From: Pseudomonas sp. DG56-2
Lineage (GTDB): Bacteria > Pseudomonadota > Gammaproteobacteria > Pseudomonadales > Pseudomonadaceae
Reading direction: 5' to 3'
Length of the DNA: 64,000 nt
Assembly: GCF_004803755.1 (NCBI RefSeq)
Contig: NZ_CP032311.1
Span: 4,108,501-4,172,500 of the forward strand
Shown here: in pieces, positions 18,399 through 26,673 of the stretch
How the letters are laid out: each line of letters opens with the position of its first letter
How positions within the stretch are numbered: position 1 is the stretch's first letter
The notes under the pieces: generated by a model
What the model saw: only the letters and a program-made list of their open reading frames with translations
What the model was told of the DNA's origin: nothing
Database searches by the model: none
Made by a program: the position numbers and the translations under genes

Positions 18399-19703
18399 AT
18401 GAGCGCAACCCGCAAAGCTTACCGTGCCGCCATTTTGCACAGTGTCGCCGACCCTGCCGAGGTAGGCATCGAAGCGTCTTACGAGTATTTCGAAGATGGC
18501 CTGCTGTTGGTCGACAACGGCAAGGTCAGCGCCCTAGGCCACGCCAGCGATTTGCTGCCGACCCTGCCAGCCGACATCGAAGTGCAGCATTATCAGGATG
18601 CGCTGATCACCCCTGGCTTTATCGACACCCATATTCACTTTCCGCAGACCGGCATGATCGGCTCCTACGGCGAGCAACTGCTGGATTGGCTCAACACCTA
18701 CACCTTCCCCTGCGAAAAGCAGTTTGCCGACAAGGCGCATGCCGATAAGGTGGCGAAAATCTTCGTCGAAGAACTGCTGCGCAACGGCACCACCACTGCC
18801 CTGGTGTTTGGCAGCGTGCACCCTGAATCGGTCAACGCCTTCTTTGAAGAAGCCGAGCGCCTGGATCTACGCATGATCGCCGGCAAGGTGATGATGGATC
18901 GCAATGCCCCGGACTACCTGACCGACACCGCCGAATCGGGCTATACCCAAAGCAAGGCATTGATCGAACGTTGGCACGGCAAGGCTCGCCTGCATTATGC
19001 GGTCACGCCACGTTTCGCACCGACCAGCACCCCGGAGCAACTGGCCCTGGCCGGCCAACTGCTGAGTGAATTTCCAGACCTGTATATGCACACCCACTTG
19101 AGCGAAAACCTCAAGGAAATCGACTGGGTAAAAGCATTGTTTCCAGAGCGCAAGGGCTACCTGGACGTCTACGATCACTTCAAACTGCTCGGCAAACGCT
19201 CCGTGTTCGCCCACGGTGTGCACCTGTGCGACGAGGAATGCCAGCGTCTGGCCGAAACCGGTTCGGCGGTCGCCTTCTGCCCCACCTCCAACCTGTTTCT
19301 CGGCAGCGGCCTGTTCAACCTGCCGCAAGCCGAGAAGTTCAAAGTCAAGGTGGGCCTGGGTACCGACGTGGGGGCAGGCACCAGCTTCTCGCTGCTCAAT
19401 ACGCTCAACGAAGCGTACAAGGTCATGCAGCTACAAGGCGCACGACTGAGTCCGTTCAAGTCGCTGTACCTCGCCACCCTGGGCGGCGCCCAGGCACTGT
19501 ATCTCGACGATCGTATCGGCAACCTCAAGCCCGGCAATGACGCCGACTTCGTGGTGCTGGACTACAAGGCCACACCACTGATGGACTACCGCATCCAGCA
19601 GTCGAACAGCATCGACGAGACGCTGTTCGTGCTGATGACCCTGGGCGATGACCGGACCGTCAAGCAGACCTTTGCTGCCGGCCGCTGCGTTCATCAGCGC
19701 TAA
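18399..19703 (+). CDS. guaD: Guanine deaminase
   Basis: 434 residues, amidohydrolase superfamily. The zinc ligands are in [13 protein letters not shown] (His78, His80), with further metal/active-site residues in HTHLSEN, FAHGVHL and [11 protein letters not shown]. It converts guanine to xanthine and ammonia, feeding XdhAB just upstream. The last 44 bp are shared with the convergent aqpZ gene (19660-19703), so both C-termini are encoded by opposite strands of the same DNA. Confidence 0.95.
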   Translation: MSATRKAYRAAILHSVADPAEVGIEASYEYFEDGLLLVDNGKVSALGHASDLLPTLPADIEVQHYQDALITPGFIDTHIHFPQTGMIGSYGEQLLDWLNTYTFPCEKQFADKAHADKVAKIFVEELLRNGTTTALVFGSVHPESVNAFFEEAERLDLRMIAGKVMMDRNAPDYLTDTAESGYTQSKALIERWHGKARLHYAVTPRFAPTSTPEQLALAGQLLSEFPDLYMHTHLSENLKEIDWVKALFPERKGYLDVYDHFKLLGKRSVFAHGVHLCDEECQRLAETGSAVAFCPTSNLFLGSGLFNLPQAEKFKVKVGLGTDVGAGTSFSLLNTLNEAYKVMQLQGARLSPFKSLYLATLGGAQALYLDDRIGNLKPGNDADFVVLDYKATPLMDYRIQQSNSIDETLFVLMTLGDDRTVKQTFAAGRCVHQR

Positions 19704-20397
19704 GCCCCTCGAAAAGCCCCTTGTACAACGCGCCGCCGATCACTGCTCCGATCAGCGGCGCCACCCAAAACAGCCACAACTGCTGCAACGCCCAACCACC
19801 GACAAACAGCGCCGGGCCTGTACTGCGCGCGGGGTTGACCGAGGTATTGGTCACCGGAATCGAAATCAGGTGAATAAGGGTCAGAGCCAGGCCGATGGCA
19901 ATCGGGGCAAAACCAGCAGGTGCACGACGGTCGGTAGCGCCCATGATGATCAGGATGAACATCGCGGTCATCACGACTTCACTGGCAAAGCCTGCCGCCA
20001 GCGAATAACCCGCCGGGGAATGCTCGGCATAGCCATTGGAGGCCAGCCCGGAAGCAATATCGAACCCGGCCTTGCCACTGGCGATGAAATAGATCACGCC
20101 TGCGGCAATGATCGCCCCAGCCACCTGTGCGACAACGTAAGGCAGCAGCTCCTTGGCCGGGAATCGCCCACCCACTACCAGACCGAGCGACACGGCCGGA
20201 TTGAGATGACATCCGGAGATATGACCAATAGCGAACGCCATGGTCAGAACGGTGAGACCAAAGGCCATGGCCACACCGACAAGCCCGATTCCGGCGGGTA
20301 AAGACGCCGCCAGCACCGCACTCCCACAACCGCCCAACACCAACCAGAACGTGCCGACCAACTCAGCACCCATACGTGTACCCAGAGGTGATGACAT
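19660..20397 (-). CDS. aqpZ: Aquaporin Z family channel
   Basis: 245 residues, six membrane helices plus two re-entrant loops bearing the NPA signatures HLNPAVSLG and [10 protein letters not shown]. An N-terminal [20 protein letters not shown] is typical of AqpZ, as is the RxS-GPAL motif. It is a water channel, although passage of small uncharged solutes such as urea by relatives makes its position among purine/urea genes interesting. ATG 20397 chosen because it gives the family N-terminus [10 protein letters not shown]. The 3' end overlaps guaD tail-to-tail by 44 bp. Confidence 0.93.
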   Translation of the reverse strand: MSSPLGTRMGAELVGTFWLVLGGCGSAVLAASLPAGIGLVGVAMAFGLTVLTMAFAIGHISGCHLNPAVSLGLVVGGRFPAKELLPYVVAQVAGAIIAAGVIYFIASGKAGFDIASGLASNGYAEHSPAGYSLAAGFASEVVMTAMFILIIMGATDRRAPAGFAPIAIGLALTLIHLISIPVTNTSVNPARSTGPALFVGGWALQQLWLFWVAPLIGAVIGGALYKGLFEGLSADERSGRQQRSA

Positions 20398-20519
20398 GTG
20401 CCTATCCTCAAGTCGTTGACGTTTCACGCAATGCGCGCAAGCCCAACTGCTTGATGAAGGTTTGCGGGGTGGATCAGCTGAGAATCTAGCAGAGGTTGGA
20501 TGAAGTGCCAGTATCCAAT

Positions 20520-20538
20520 GGGGCTGCGTTGCAGCCCC
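20520..20538. terminator. Hairpin downstream of the GntR gene
   Basis: GGGGCTGC-GTT-GCAGCCCC is a perfect 8-bp stem placed 10 bp beyond the stop of the minus-strand GntR gene. No T-run follows on either strand, so its terminating ability is uncertain. Confidence 0.4.
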
Positions 20539-20548
20539 AAGAAATGTC

Positions 20549-21316
20549 TCAGCCCTTCACTGGTGCAGGACTACCGCGCTTCTTGGTCTGCAGCAAATGC
20601 GAGAACACCGCATGCAGGTCATCCGAGGCACTGTCTTCGTCGAGGTTGAGCTTGCTGTCGATGTGATCCATGTGGTGCATCATCAGGCTAACCGCCTGGT
20701 TGACATCACGGGCTTCGATAGCATCGATCAGTTGCATGTGTTCATCGTAGGAGCAGTGCGAGCGGTTGCCGCTTTCGTACTGGGCGATGATCAGGGAAGT
20801 TTGCGACACCAGGCTGCGCTGGAAGCTGATCAAGGGTGCATTGCCAGCGGCTTCGGCGAGTTTCAGGTGGAACTCGCCAGACAGGCGAATGCCGGCGCCA
20901 CGGTCGCCACGGGAAAAACTGTCGCGCTCATCGCGCACCATCTGGCGCAATTCGTTCAATTGCTCGCCAGTGGCATGCTCGACCGCAAGCTCGGTGATCG
21001 CCCGCTCGACCATACGCCGAGAGAAGAACACCTGGCGCGCCTCTTCAACTGTAGGGCTGGCCACCACCGCGCCGCGGTTAGGTCGCAGCAGCACCACGCT
21101 TTCGTGAGCCAGACGCGACAGCGCACGACGAATGATAGTGCGACTGACGCCAAAGATCTCGCCCAGCGCTTCCTCGCTCAACTTGGTACCCGGCGCCAAT
21201 CGCTGCTCGAGAATGGCCTCGAAAATATGCGCGTAGACGATGTCGTCCTGGGTTCCGCTGCGTCCAGCCTTGCCGGTACGCACTGGTTTCTTGAGAGGTT
21301 GCAGCTGTTCGTTCAT
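20549..21316 (-). CDS. GntR family (FCD domain) transcriptional regulator
   Basis: 255 residues. A basic N-terminal tail ([14 protein letters not shown]) precedes the winged helix ([44 protein letters not shown]). A FadR-like helical domain follows, with probable metal/ligand histidines in [27 protein letters not shown] and MMHHMDHI. It is divergent from the purine permease. The 357-bp gap contains TTGTATACAA, which recurs upstream of uraH/puuE and gcl, so I infer that it governs the ureide and glyoxylate genes. ATG 21316 lies at the family start. Confidence 0.85.
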   Translation of the reverse strand: MNEQLQPLKKPVRTGKAGRSGTQDDIVYAHIFEAILEQRLAPGTKLSEEALGEIFGVSRTIIRRALSRLAHESVVLLRPNRGAVVASPTVEEARQVFFSRRMVERAITELAVEHATGEQLNELRQMVRDERDSFSRGDRGAGIRLSGEFHLKLAEAAGNAPLISFQRSLVSQTSLIIAQYESGNRSHCSYDEHMQLIDAIEARDVNQAVSLMMHHMDHIDSKLNLDEDSASDDLHAVFSHLLQTKKRGSPAPVKG

Positions 21317-21423
21317 GGGCACTCGAGCACAGGGATCGGCCGGTCGGACCCTGACTGTAATACCAGCCAGTGGGGCGAAGGCAAGTCTTGATAAGAAAAT
21401 TAAACGATTAAGGTATGGGCACA

Positions 21424-21570
21424 TTGTACACAGCCGCAGCGATTTCTGCAGGGGGGATGGGCTTTATAGCTACGCACGCAAATTATTTGCGCACAGCAAC
21501 GAAAACATTATTTGCATTCTTTGTATACAAACGCATAATCCATGCGTGCAACTTCCTGACCCAGAAGTCA
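21424..21570. promoter_or_regulatory. Operator cluster in the GntR/purine permease divergent region
   Basis: The 357-bp gap 21317-21673 has no gene. It holds TTGTACACAG (21424-21433, one mismatch to TTGTNNACAA), the perfect palindrome TTGTATACAA (21521-21530) and TGACCCAGAAGTCA (21557-21570), which matches the xdhA operator. Both predicted purine regulators could therefore act on this region. Confidence 0.6.
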
Positions 21571-21673
21571 ACAAAAGTCCGGTAGCCTGCCATCCCATCC
21601 GCCTCACAGAGCTCCCCAGTGCGTGCGCAGGACTGGCTCTGAAAAACAAGAAAAGACTTGAGGAGTACATGCT

Positions 21674-23023
21674 GTGGAAAGCCGCAAATCCGAAGCCCCT
21701 ACGCTGGATCTTGCCCCACCACTCGAAACGAGTTGGCTGGAGCGGATTTTCAAACTCAAGCTACACGGCACTACCGTCAAAACCGAAATGATCGCCGGGT
21801 TGACCACCTTCATCACCATGGCCTACATCATTTTCGTCAACCCCAACATCATGGCCGACGCCGGCATAGATCATGGAGCTGCATTCGTCGCAACTTGTAT
21901 TGCCGCCGCCCTCGGCTGCCTGTTGATGGGCCTTTATGCCAACTGGCCGGTGGGTCTGGCGCCAGGCATGGGGCTCAACGCCTTCTTTACCTATACCGTG
22001 GTTGGCACCATGGGCTACACCTGGGAAGCCGCGCTGGGCGCAGTGTTTGTCTCCGGGGTGCTGTTCATGCTGCTGACGCTGTCGCGCGTACGTGAGTGGC
22101 TGCTCAACAGCATTCCCGTCAGTTTGCGTCATGCAATGGGTGCCGGCGTCGGATTGTTCCTCGGACTGATCGGTCTTAAAACTGCCGGGATTGTCGTCGA
22201 CAGCCCTGCCACCCTGATCAAGCTTGGCTCCCTGCATGAACCTGGCCCGCTGCTGGCGGCAATCTGCTTTCTGATGATCGCGGTGCTTAGCTACCACCGC
22301 GTGTTCGGTGCGATCCTGATCAGCATCATCAGCGTCACCCTGGCGGGCTGGGGCCTGGGCCTGGTCGAATATGGCGGTGTGTTCTCACTGCCACCGAGCC
22401 TGGCGCCGACCTGGATGGCAATGGATGTGGCAGGCGTATTCAACGTCAGCATGATTGCCGTAGTGTTCGCGTTTCTCTTCGTGCACATGTTCGATACCGC
22501 CGGCACTCTGATGGGTGTAGCGCAACGGGCCAATCTGGTGAAAGCTGACGGGCGCATCGAAAACCTTTCGCGGGCCTTGAAGGCTGATAGTGCTTCGAGC
22601 GTATTCGGCGCCGTGGTGGGTGTACCGCCCGTCACCAGCTATGTGGAAAGTGCTGCCGGTGTAGCCGCAGGTGGACGAACCGGTCTCACTGCAGTTGTAG
22701 TTGGCTTGTTCTTCATTGCCGCAATGTTCTTCGCGCCGCTGGCCGGCATGATCCCCGCTTACGCTACTGCAGGTGCCCTCATCTATGTGGCCATGCTGAT
22801 GATGGGCAGCATGGCCCACATCAATTGGGATGAAGCCACCGACAGCATCCCGGCGATCGTCACCGCGATCATGATGCCGCTGACCTTCTCGGTTGCCGAC
22901 GGTATTGCTCTGGGCTTCATCACCTACGTGGTGCTCAAGGCAGGTACAGGTCGCTTCAGCGAAATCTCGGCGAGCCTGTGGGTGTTGACCGCGATCTTCA
23001 TTGCCAAGTTTGTATTCCTGTAA
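21674..23023 (+). CDS. AzgA-type NCS2 purine permease (adenine/hypoxanthine/guanine family)
   Basis: 449 residues with about 12-13 hydrophobic helices. Family marks include TVKTEMIAGLTTFITMAYII near residue 35, NWPVGLAPGMGLNAFF, FLFVHMFDTAGTLMGVAQRAN and VVGVPPVTSYVESAAGVAAG. It is an inner-membrane proton symporter for nucleobases; the AzgA branch prefers hypoxanthine, adenine and guanine. GTG 21674 follows GAGGAG by eight bases. It is flanked by regulator operators upstream and a strong terminator downstream, so it is transcribed alone. Supplies substrate for GuaD and XdhAB. Confidence 0.9.
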   Translation: MESRKSEAPTLDLAPPLETSWLERIFKLKLHGTTVKTEMIAGLTTFITMAYIIFVNPNIMADAGIDHGAAFVATCIAAALGCLLMGLYANWPVGLAPGMGLNAFFTYTVVGTMGYTWEAALGAVFVSGVLFMLLTLSRVREWLLNSIPVSLRHAMGAGVGLFLGLIGLKTAGIVVDSPATLIKLGSLHEPGPLLAAICFLMIAVLSYHRVFGAILISIISVTLAGWGLGLVEYGGVFSLPPSLAPTWMAMDVAGVFNVSMIAVVFAFLFVHMFDTAGTLMGVAQRANLVKADGRIENLSRALKADSASSVFGAVVGVPPVTSYVESAAGVAAGGRTGLTAVVVGLFFIAAMFFAPLAGMIPAYATAGALIYVAMLMMGSMAHINWDEATDSIPAIVTAIMMPLTFSVADGIALGFITYVVLKAGTGRFSEISASLWVLTAIFIAKFVFL

Positions 23024-23044
23024 GTAGCGCAATTGCCACACAGA

Positions 23045-23069
23045 GCCTCACCTTCGGGTGGGGCTTTTT
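23045..23069 (+). terminator. Rho-independent terminator of the purine permease gene
   Basis: GCCTCACC-TTCG-GGTGGGGC (8-bp stem with a UUCG tetraloop) followed by TTTTT, 22 bp after the stop codon. Confidence 0.9.
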
Positions 23070-23180
23070 ATTGGTTCTTCACGGAGTCCCGGGGGCATGA
23101 TCTTGGGGCTGGTCTAGGCTGGGCTGGGATTTGAGTCTGCGAGCTTATCCATTCAATGCGGCGCCGCTGTTGGCCCCTTC

Positions 23181-23716
23181 CGCCCTTACGGCGGGTCCCT
23201 TTTGTCTTGGCAAAAGGAACCAAAACCGTGTGTCCCTGCATTCGGCCCTACGCTGCGCTCCGGGTCCCTTCGCTCCGGCATTGCTCCCGTCGGGACCGCA
23301 CCGAAGGGCCGTCCTGGCCCTACGGTGCTCGCAGGCCATCCATGGCCTGCACCCGACTACGCAATACCTACGCTCAGCCTACTGAAGGGACGATCCAGGG
23401 TGTCTGGGCTGGCGATGTACGAAGAGCCAGATCAAAAGCAAAAGCTGCACACCAGCACCTCGCTGTTGTTGGTGTTGCTGTTGCCGCTGCTGTGCTTCTA
23501 CCTACACAAATCGTGCAGACGCCACAAATCGTCCCTTCAGCAGGCCGAATGGAACCCTTGCGGAGTGGGGCGACGGCCATGGATGGCCCTTCGGCGCGGT
23601 CCCCGCGGGAGCAAGGGTGGAATGAGGGAACCCGGAGCGCAGCGTAGGGCCGAATGCAGGGACAGGGGGTTTTGCCCACTTTACACCCCGACAAAAGTGG
23701 GTCGCCGTAAAGGCGA
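23181..23716. repeat. Large imperfect inverted-repeat element
   Basis: The left arm (about 23181-23396) and right arm (about 23527-23716) are inverted copies. Both arms, read outward-in, contain CTGCATTCGGCCCTACGCTG, CGCTCCGGGT, GCTCCCG, CCGAAGGGCC, CATCCATGGCC and CTGAAGGGACGAT. A 130-bp centre with a TGTTG-rich stretch lies between. No conserved protein is recognisable, and the open frames here reflect GC-rich symmetry. I remember similar GC-rich palindromic elements as scattered in pseudomonad genomes. Only this element and the two terminators are seen in the 868-bp gap 23024-23891. Confidence 0.8.
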
Positions 23717-23833
23717 AACCAGCCAGTGGTGCCACCACATCAAACGGATATGCCCATCGACACACGAGCCATACTCCGGTGCTCGCCCGCCAGCAGGCCC
23801 CGGTGCGTAGTTCCCGGAATTCCGTGAACAACC

Positions 23834-23860
23834 AAAAAAAAGCCCGCAGTGTGAGCGGGC
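23834..23860 (-). terminator. Rho-independent terminator of uraH
   Basis: On the minus strand GCCCGCTCACACTGCGGGC folds (GCCCGC/GCGGGC stem) and is followed by eight T residues, 31 bp beyond the uraH stop. Confidence 0.9.
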
Positions 23861-23891
23861 AAGGACCTACGAAGATTCTTCTAGCGACCAA

Positions 23892-24245
23892 CTAGCTTCC
23901 ACGATAGGTCGAGTAACTGTACGGCGAGATCAACAGCGGAACGTGGTAGTGATCCTGCTCGGCGCTGATGCCAAAGCGCAGTACCACTACGTCCAGGAAG
24001 GCATGCTCCGGCAGTTGTACGCCACGGGCGCGGTAGTAGTCGCCGGCATTGAACTGCAGTTGGTAAACGCCACTGCGATAATCATCACCCTGCAGCAGAG
24101 GCGCGTCGCAACGGCCATCGCTGTTGGTCAGGGTGGTGTGCACCAACTCAAGCTGCTGGCCTTCAACCCGGTACAGCTCGACCTTGATCGAGCTGCCAGG
24201 GCAGCCATGAGCGGCATCCAGTACATGCGTGGTCAAACGTCCCAT
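23892..24245 (-). CDS. uraH: 5-hydroxyisourate hydrolase (transthyretin-like)
   Basis: 117 residues. It opens MGRLTTHVLDAAHGCPGSSIKVEL and ends with the diagnostic YRGS tetrapeptide (SPYSYSTYRGS). The catalytic His, Arg and His are visible in THVLD, SDGRCD and QDHYHVPLL. It hydrolyses 5-hydroxyisourate to OHCU, the step after urate oxidation. It is on the strand opposite to puuE-uraD-allA, sharing their regulatory region with two TTGTNNACAA boxes, and has its own terminator. Confidence 0.95.
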   Translation of the reverse strand: MGRLTTHVLDAAHGCPGSSIKVELYRVEGQQLELVHTTLTNSDGRCDAPLLQGDDYRSGVYQLQFNAGDYYRARGVQLPEHAFLDVVVLRFGISAEQDHYHVPLLISPYSYSTYRGS

Positions 24246-24351
24246 TGCTTGCGCGCCTCTGTTCTATCTATGGGCAAAAAAACCCGAACGGCACCGGCAG
24301 AAGGCTCGGCAGCGTACGGCTGTCGGATTATTAAGACATTTTAATGTAAAA

Positions 24352-24361
24352 TTGTACACAA
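24352..24361. promoter_or_regulatory. Predicted operator TTGTACACAA (uraH side)
   Basis: Arms TTGT and ACAA around AC, inside ATTGTACACAAT, 107 bp upstream of uraH. One of two such boxes in the 384-bp uraH/puuE divergent gap (24246-24629), which contains no gene. Confidence 0.55.
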
Positions 24362-24544
24362 TAATTCGGTATTCTTTCCTGACACGCTCTCCACCCCCTG
24401 TAAATACGCCATCAGTCGCAAAACCACGCTACTGGCCGACGTCCGCGTCATTAACTGACCAAACAGGCAGGTTTCTTGCAAAGCCGTTGTGGGTCGAAAA
24501 GAGTGAGAAATTGAAAAAAACAGGCTTACAAACCGCAAACAAAG

Positions 24545-24554
24545 TTGTATACAA
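24545..24554. promoter_or_regulatory. Predicted operator TTGTATACAA (puuE side)
   Basis: Perfect 10-bp palindrome identical to those at 21521, 33873 and 34013, located 75 bp before the puuE start. Confidence 0.65.
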
Positions 24555-24629
24555 TCAATCCATCGTCGTGGGCATTACCCTTTACGGGCGCCACGCCATC
24601 CGTTTACACGTATAAGAAGGAAGACTGCA

Positions 24630-25556
24630 GTGAGCGCTGATTATCCTCGCGACCTGATCGGTTACGGCAACACCCCACCACATCCGCGCTGGCCGGGGAA
24701 TGCCCGCATCGCTTTGTCTTTCGTGCTCAATTACGAAGAAGGCGGTGAACGCAACATTCTTCACGGGGACAAGGAATCGGAGGCCTTCCTCTCGGAAATG
24801 GTCGCCGCCCAGCCTCTGCAGGGTGCTCGCAACATGAGCATGGAATCGCTGTACGAGTATGGCAGCCGTGCTGGCGTATGGCGCCTGCTCAAGCTGTTCA
24901 AGGACACCGGCGTTCCGCTGACCATCTTCGCCGTGGCCATGGCCGCCCAGCGTCACCCGGATGTAATCCGCGCCATGGTCGAAGCCGGCCATGAGATCTG
25001 CAGCCACGGCTACCGCTGGATCGACTACCAGAACATGGACGAGGCGCAGGAGCGCGAGCATATGCTCGAAGCCATCCGCATCCTCACCGAGCTGACGGGC
25101 GAACGTCCACTGGGCTGGTACACCGGCCGTACCGGGCTGAACACTCGCCGCCTGGTGATGGAAGAAGGCGGTTTCCTCTACGACAGCGATACCTACGACG
25201 ACGACCTGCCTTACTGGGAACCCAACAACCCGACCGGCAAGGCGCACCTGGTGATCCCGTACACCCTCGACACCAATGACATGCGCTTTACCCAGGTACA
25301 GGGCTTCAATTGTGGCGAACAGTTCTTCCAGTACCTCAAGGATGCATTCGACGTGCTGTACGAAGAAGGCGCCGAAGCACCGAAGATGCTTTCCATCGGC
25401 CTGCATTGCCGCCTGATCGGTCGTCCTGCCCGTCTGGCTGCACTCAAGCGCTTCATCGAATACGCCAAGAGCCATGAGCAAGTATGGTTCACCCGGCGCG
25501 TGGACATCGCCCGTCACTGGCATGCCACCCACCCCTACAAAGCCGAGAACGCCTAA
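24630..25556 (+). CDS. puuE: Allantoinase PuuE (polysaccharide-deacetylase fold)
   Basis: 308 residues. Begins MSADYPRDLIGYGNTPPHPRWP, then NYEEGGERNILHGD, YEYGSRAGVWRLL and HEICSHGYRWIDYQ. These are characteristic of the metal-independent allantoinase (PuuE) rather than the amidohydrolase type. It opens allantoin to allantoate. GTG 24630 with AGAAGGAAGA just upstream is the start. The stop overlaps the uraD start (TAATG, one base shared), so uraD is translationally coupled. Confidence 0.94.
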   Translation: MSADYPRDLIGYGNTPPHPRWPGNARIALSFVLNYEEGGERNILHGDKESEAFLSEMVAAQPLQGARNMSMESLYEYGSRAGVWRLLKLFKDTGVPLTIFAVAMAAQRHPDVIRAMVEAGHEICSHGYRWIDYQNMDEAQEREHMLEAIRILTELTGERPLGWYTGRTGLNTRRLVMEEGGFLYDSDTYDDDLPYWEPNNPTGKAHLVIPYTLDTNDMRFTQVQGFNCGEQFFQYLKDAFDVLYEEGAEAPKMLSIGLHCRLIGRPARLAALKRFIEYAKSHEQVWFTRRVDIARHWHATHPYKAENA

Positions 25557-26071
25557 TGACCGCTTTTAAAACCCTCAAGCCTTCATCCCTTGAGCGCAGT
25601 GCGTTCGTTGAAGCCTTTGCCGATATTTACGAGCACTCGCCGTGGGTAGCCGAGAAAGCCTACGACTTGGGCCAATTGCAGGAAATCGATCAGATCGAAG
25701 CGCTGCACCAGCGCATGAGCGACATCCTCTTGAGCGCCGACCACGCCGCTCAACTGGCACTGATCAACGCTCACCCGGACCTCGCCGGCAAAGCCGCAAT
25801 CCAGGGTGAACTGACCGAGTCGAGCACCAACGAGCAAGCCGGCGCCGGTATCCATCAGTGCAACGCCGAAGAATTCGAGCGTTTCACCACGCTCAACGAT
25901 GCCTACAAAGAGAAATTCAAGTTTCCGTTCATCATGGCGGTAAAAGGCAGCAATCGGCACCAGATCCTCGCCTCTTTCGAGAAACGCATCCACAACTCGG
26001 TCGAGGCCGAGTTCAAGGAAGCCCTGGCGCAGATCAACCTGATTGCCTTGTTCCGCCTGCTGCAACTTTAA
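25556..26071 (+). CDS. uraD: OHCU decarboxylase
   Basis: 171 residues, all-helical. The active-site motif LINAHPDLAGKAA (catalytic His) is near residues 63-75, with LTESSTNEQAGAGI and FKFPFIMAVKGSNRHQIL after it, all family hallmarks. It decarboxylates OHCU stereospecifically to S-allantoin. It starts within the puuE stop codon. The following 48-bp gap leads straight to allA, without the allantoicase gene I would expect here. Confidence 0.95.
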   Translation: MTAFKTLKPSSLERSAFVEAFADIYEHSPWVAEKAYDLGQLQEIDQIEALHQRMSDILLSADHAAQLALINAHPDLAGKAAIQGELTESSTNEQAGAGIHQCNAEEFERFTTLNDAYKEKFKFPFIMAVKGSNRHQILASFEKRIHNSVEAEFKEALAQINLIALFRLLQL

Positions 26072-26119
26072 GGGAAGGCCCGGCCTTACCCTCCACAACA
26101 CAGAATAAAGAGAATCCGC

Positions 26120-26623
26120 ATGCGCACTTTAGTGATTGAGCCATTGACCAAAGAAGCCTTCGCCCCTTTCGGTGACGTGATCGAAACCGACGGCAGCGAC
26201 CACTTCATGATCAACAACGGTTCGACCATGCGCTTCCACAAGCTGGCAACGGTTGAAACCGCCCAGCCCGAGGACAACGCGATCATCAGCATCTTCCGCG
26301 CCGACGCGCAGGACATGCCGCTGACCGTTCGCATGCTGGAGCGCCATCCGCTGGGCAGCCAGGCATTTATTCCGCTGCTCGGCAACCCCTTTCTGATCGT
26401 GGTCGCGCCCGTTGGCGATGCACCTGTATCAGGTCTTGTCCGCGCCTTCATCAGCAATGGAAGGCAGGGCATCAATTACCATCGCGGCGTCTGGCACCAT
26501 CCGGTGCTGACGATCGAAAAGCGGGATGACTTCCTGGTGGTTGATCGCAGTGGCACTGGCAATAACTGCGATGAGCATTTCTTCAATGAGGATGAGCAAC
26601 TGATCCTCGCCCCCCACCAATAA
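26120..26623 (+). CDS. allA: Ureidoglycolate lyase
   Basis: 167 residues, cupin-like family. Opening MRTLVIEPLTKEAFAPFGDVIE, then MLERHPLGSQAFIPL, FISNGRQGINYHRGVWHHPVL and DFLVVDRSGTGNNCDEHFF, all standard AllA marks. It splits ureidoglycolate into glyoxylate and urea, the entry to the gcl pathway at 34-40 kb. The spacers after uraD and after allA both begin TAAG(G/A)GAAGGCCCG, a small repeated intercistronic motif. Confidence 0.95.
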   Translation: MRTLVIEPLTKEAFAPFGDVIETDGSDHFMINNGSTMRFHKLATVETAQPEDNAIISIFRADAQDMPLTVRMLERHPLGSQAFIPLLGNPFLIVVAPVGDAPVSGLVRAFISNGRQGINYHRGVWHHPVLTIEKRDDFLVVDRSGTGNNCDEHFFNEDEQLILAPHQ

Positions 26624-26673
26624 GAGAAGGCCCGAGCACCCGGCTACAGGGTGCCAGGGTAGAGGTAAAGACT

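Noticed and set aside
23131..23891. Several overlapping frames of 60-200 aa that look like hypothetical proteins
   Set aside because: All lie in the arms of the large inverted repeat; they mirror each other across strands as expected from palindromic GC-rich DNA, with no ribosome sites.
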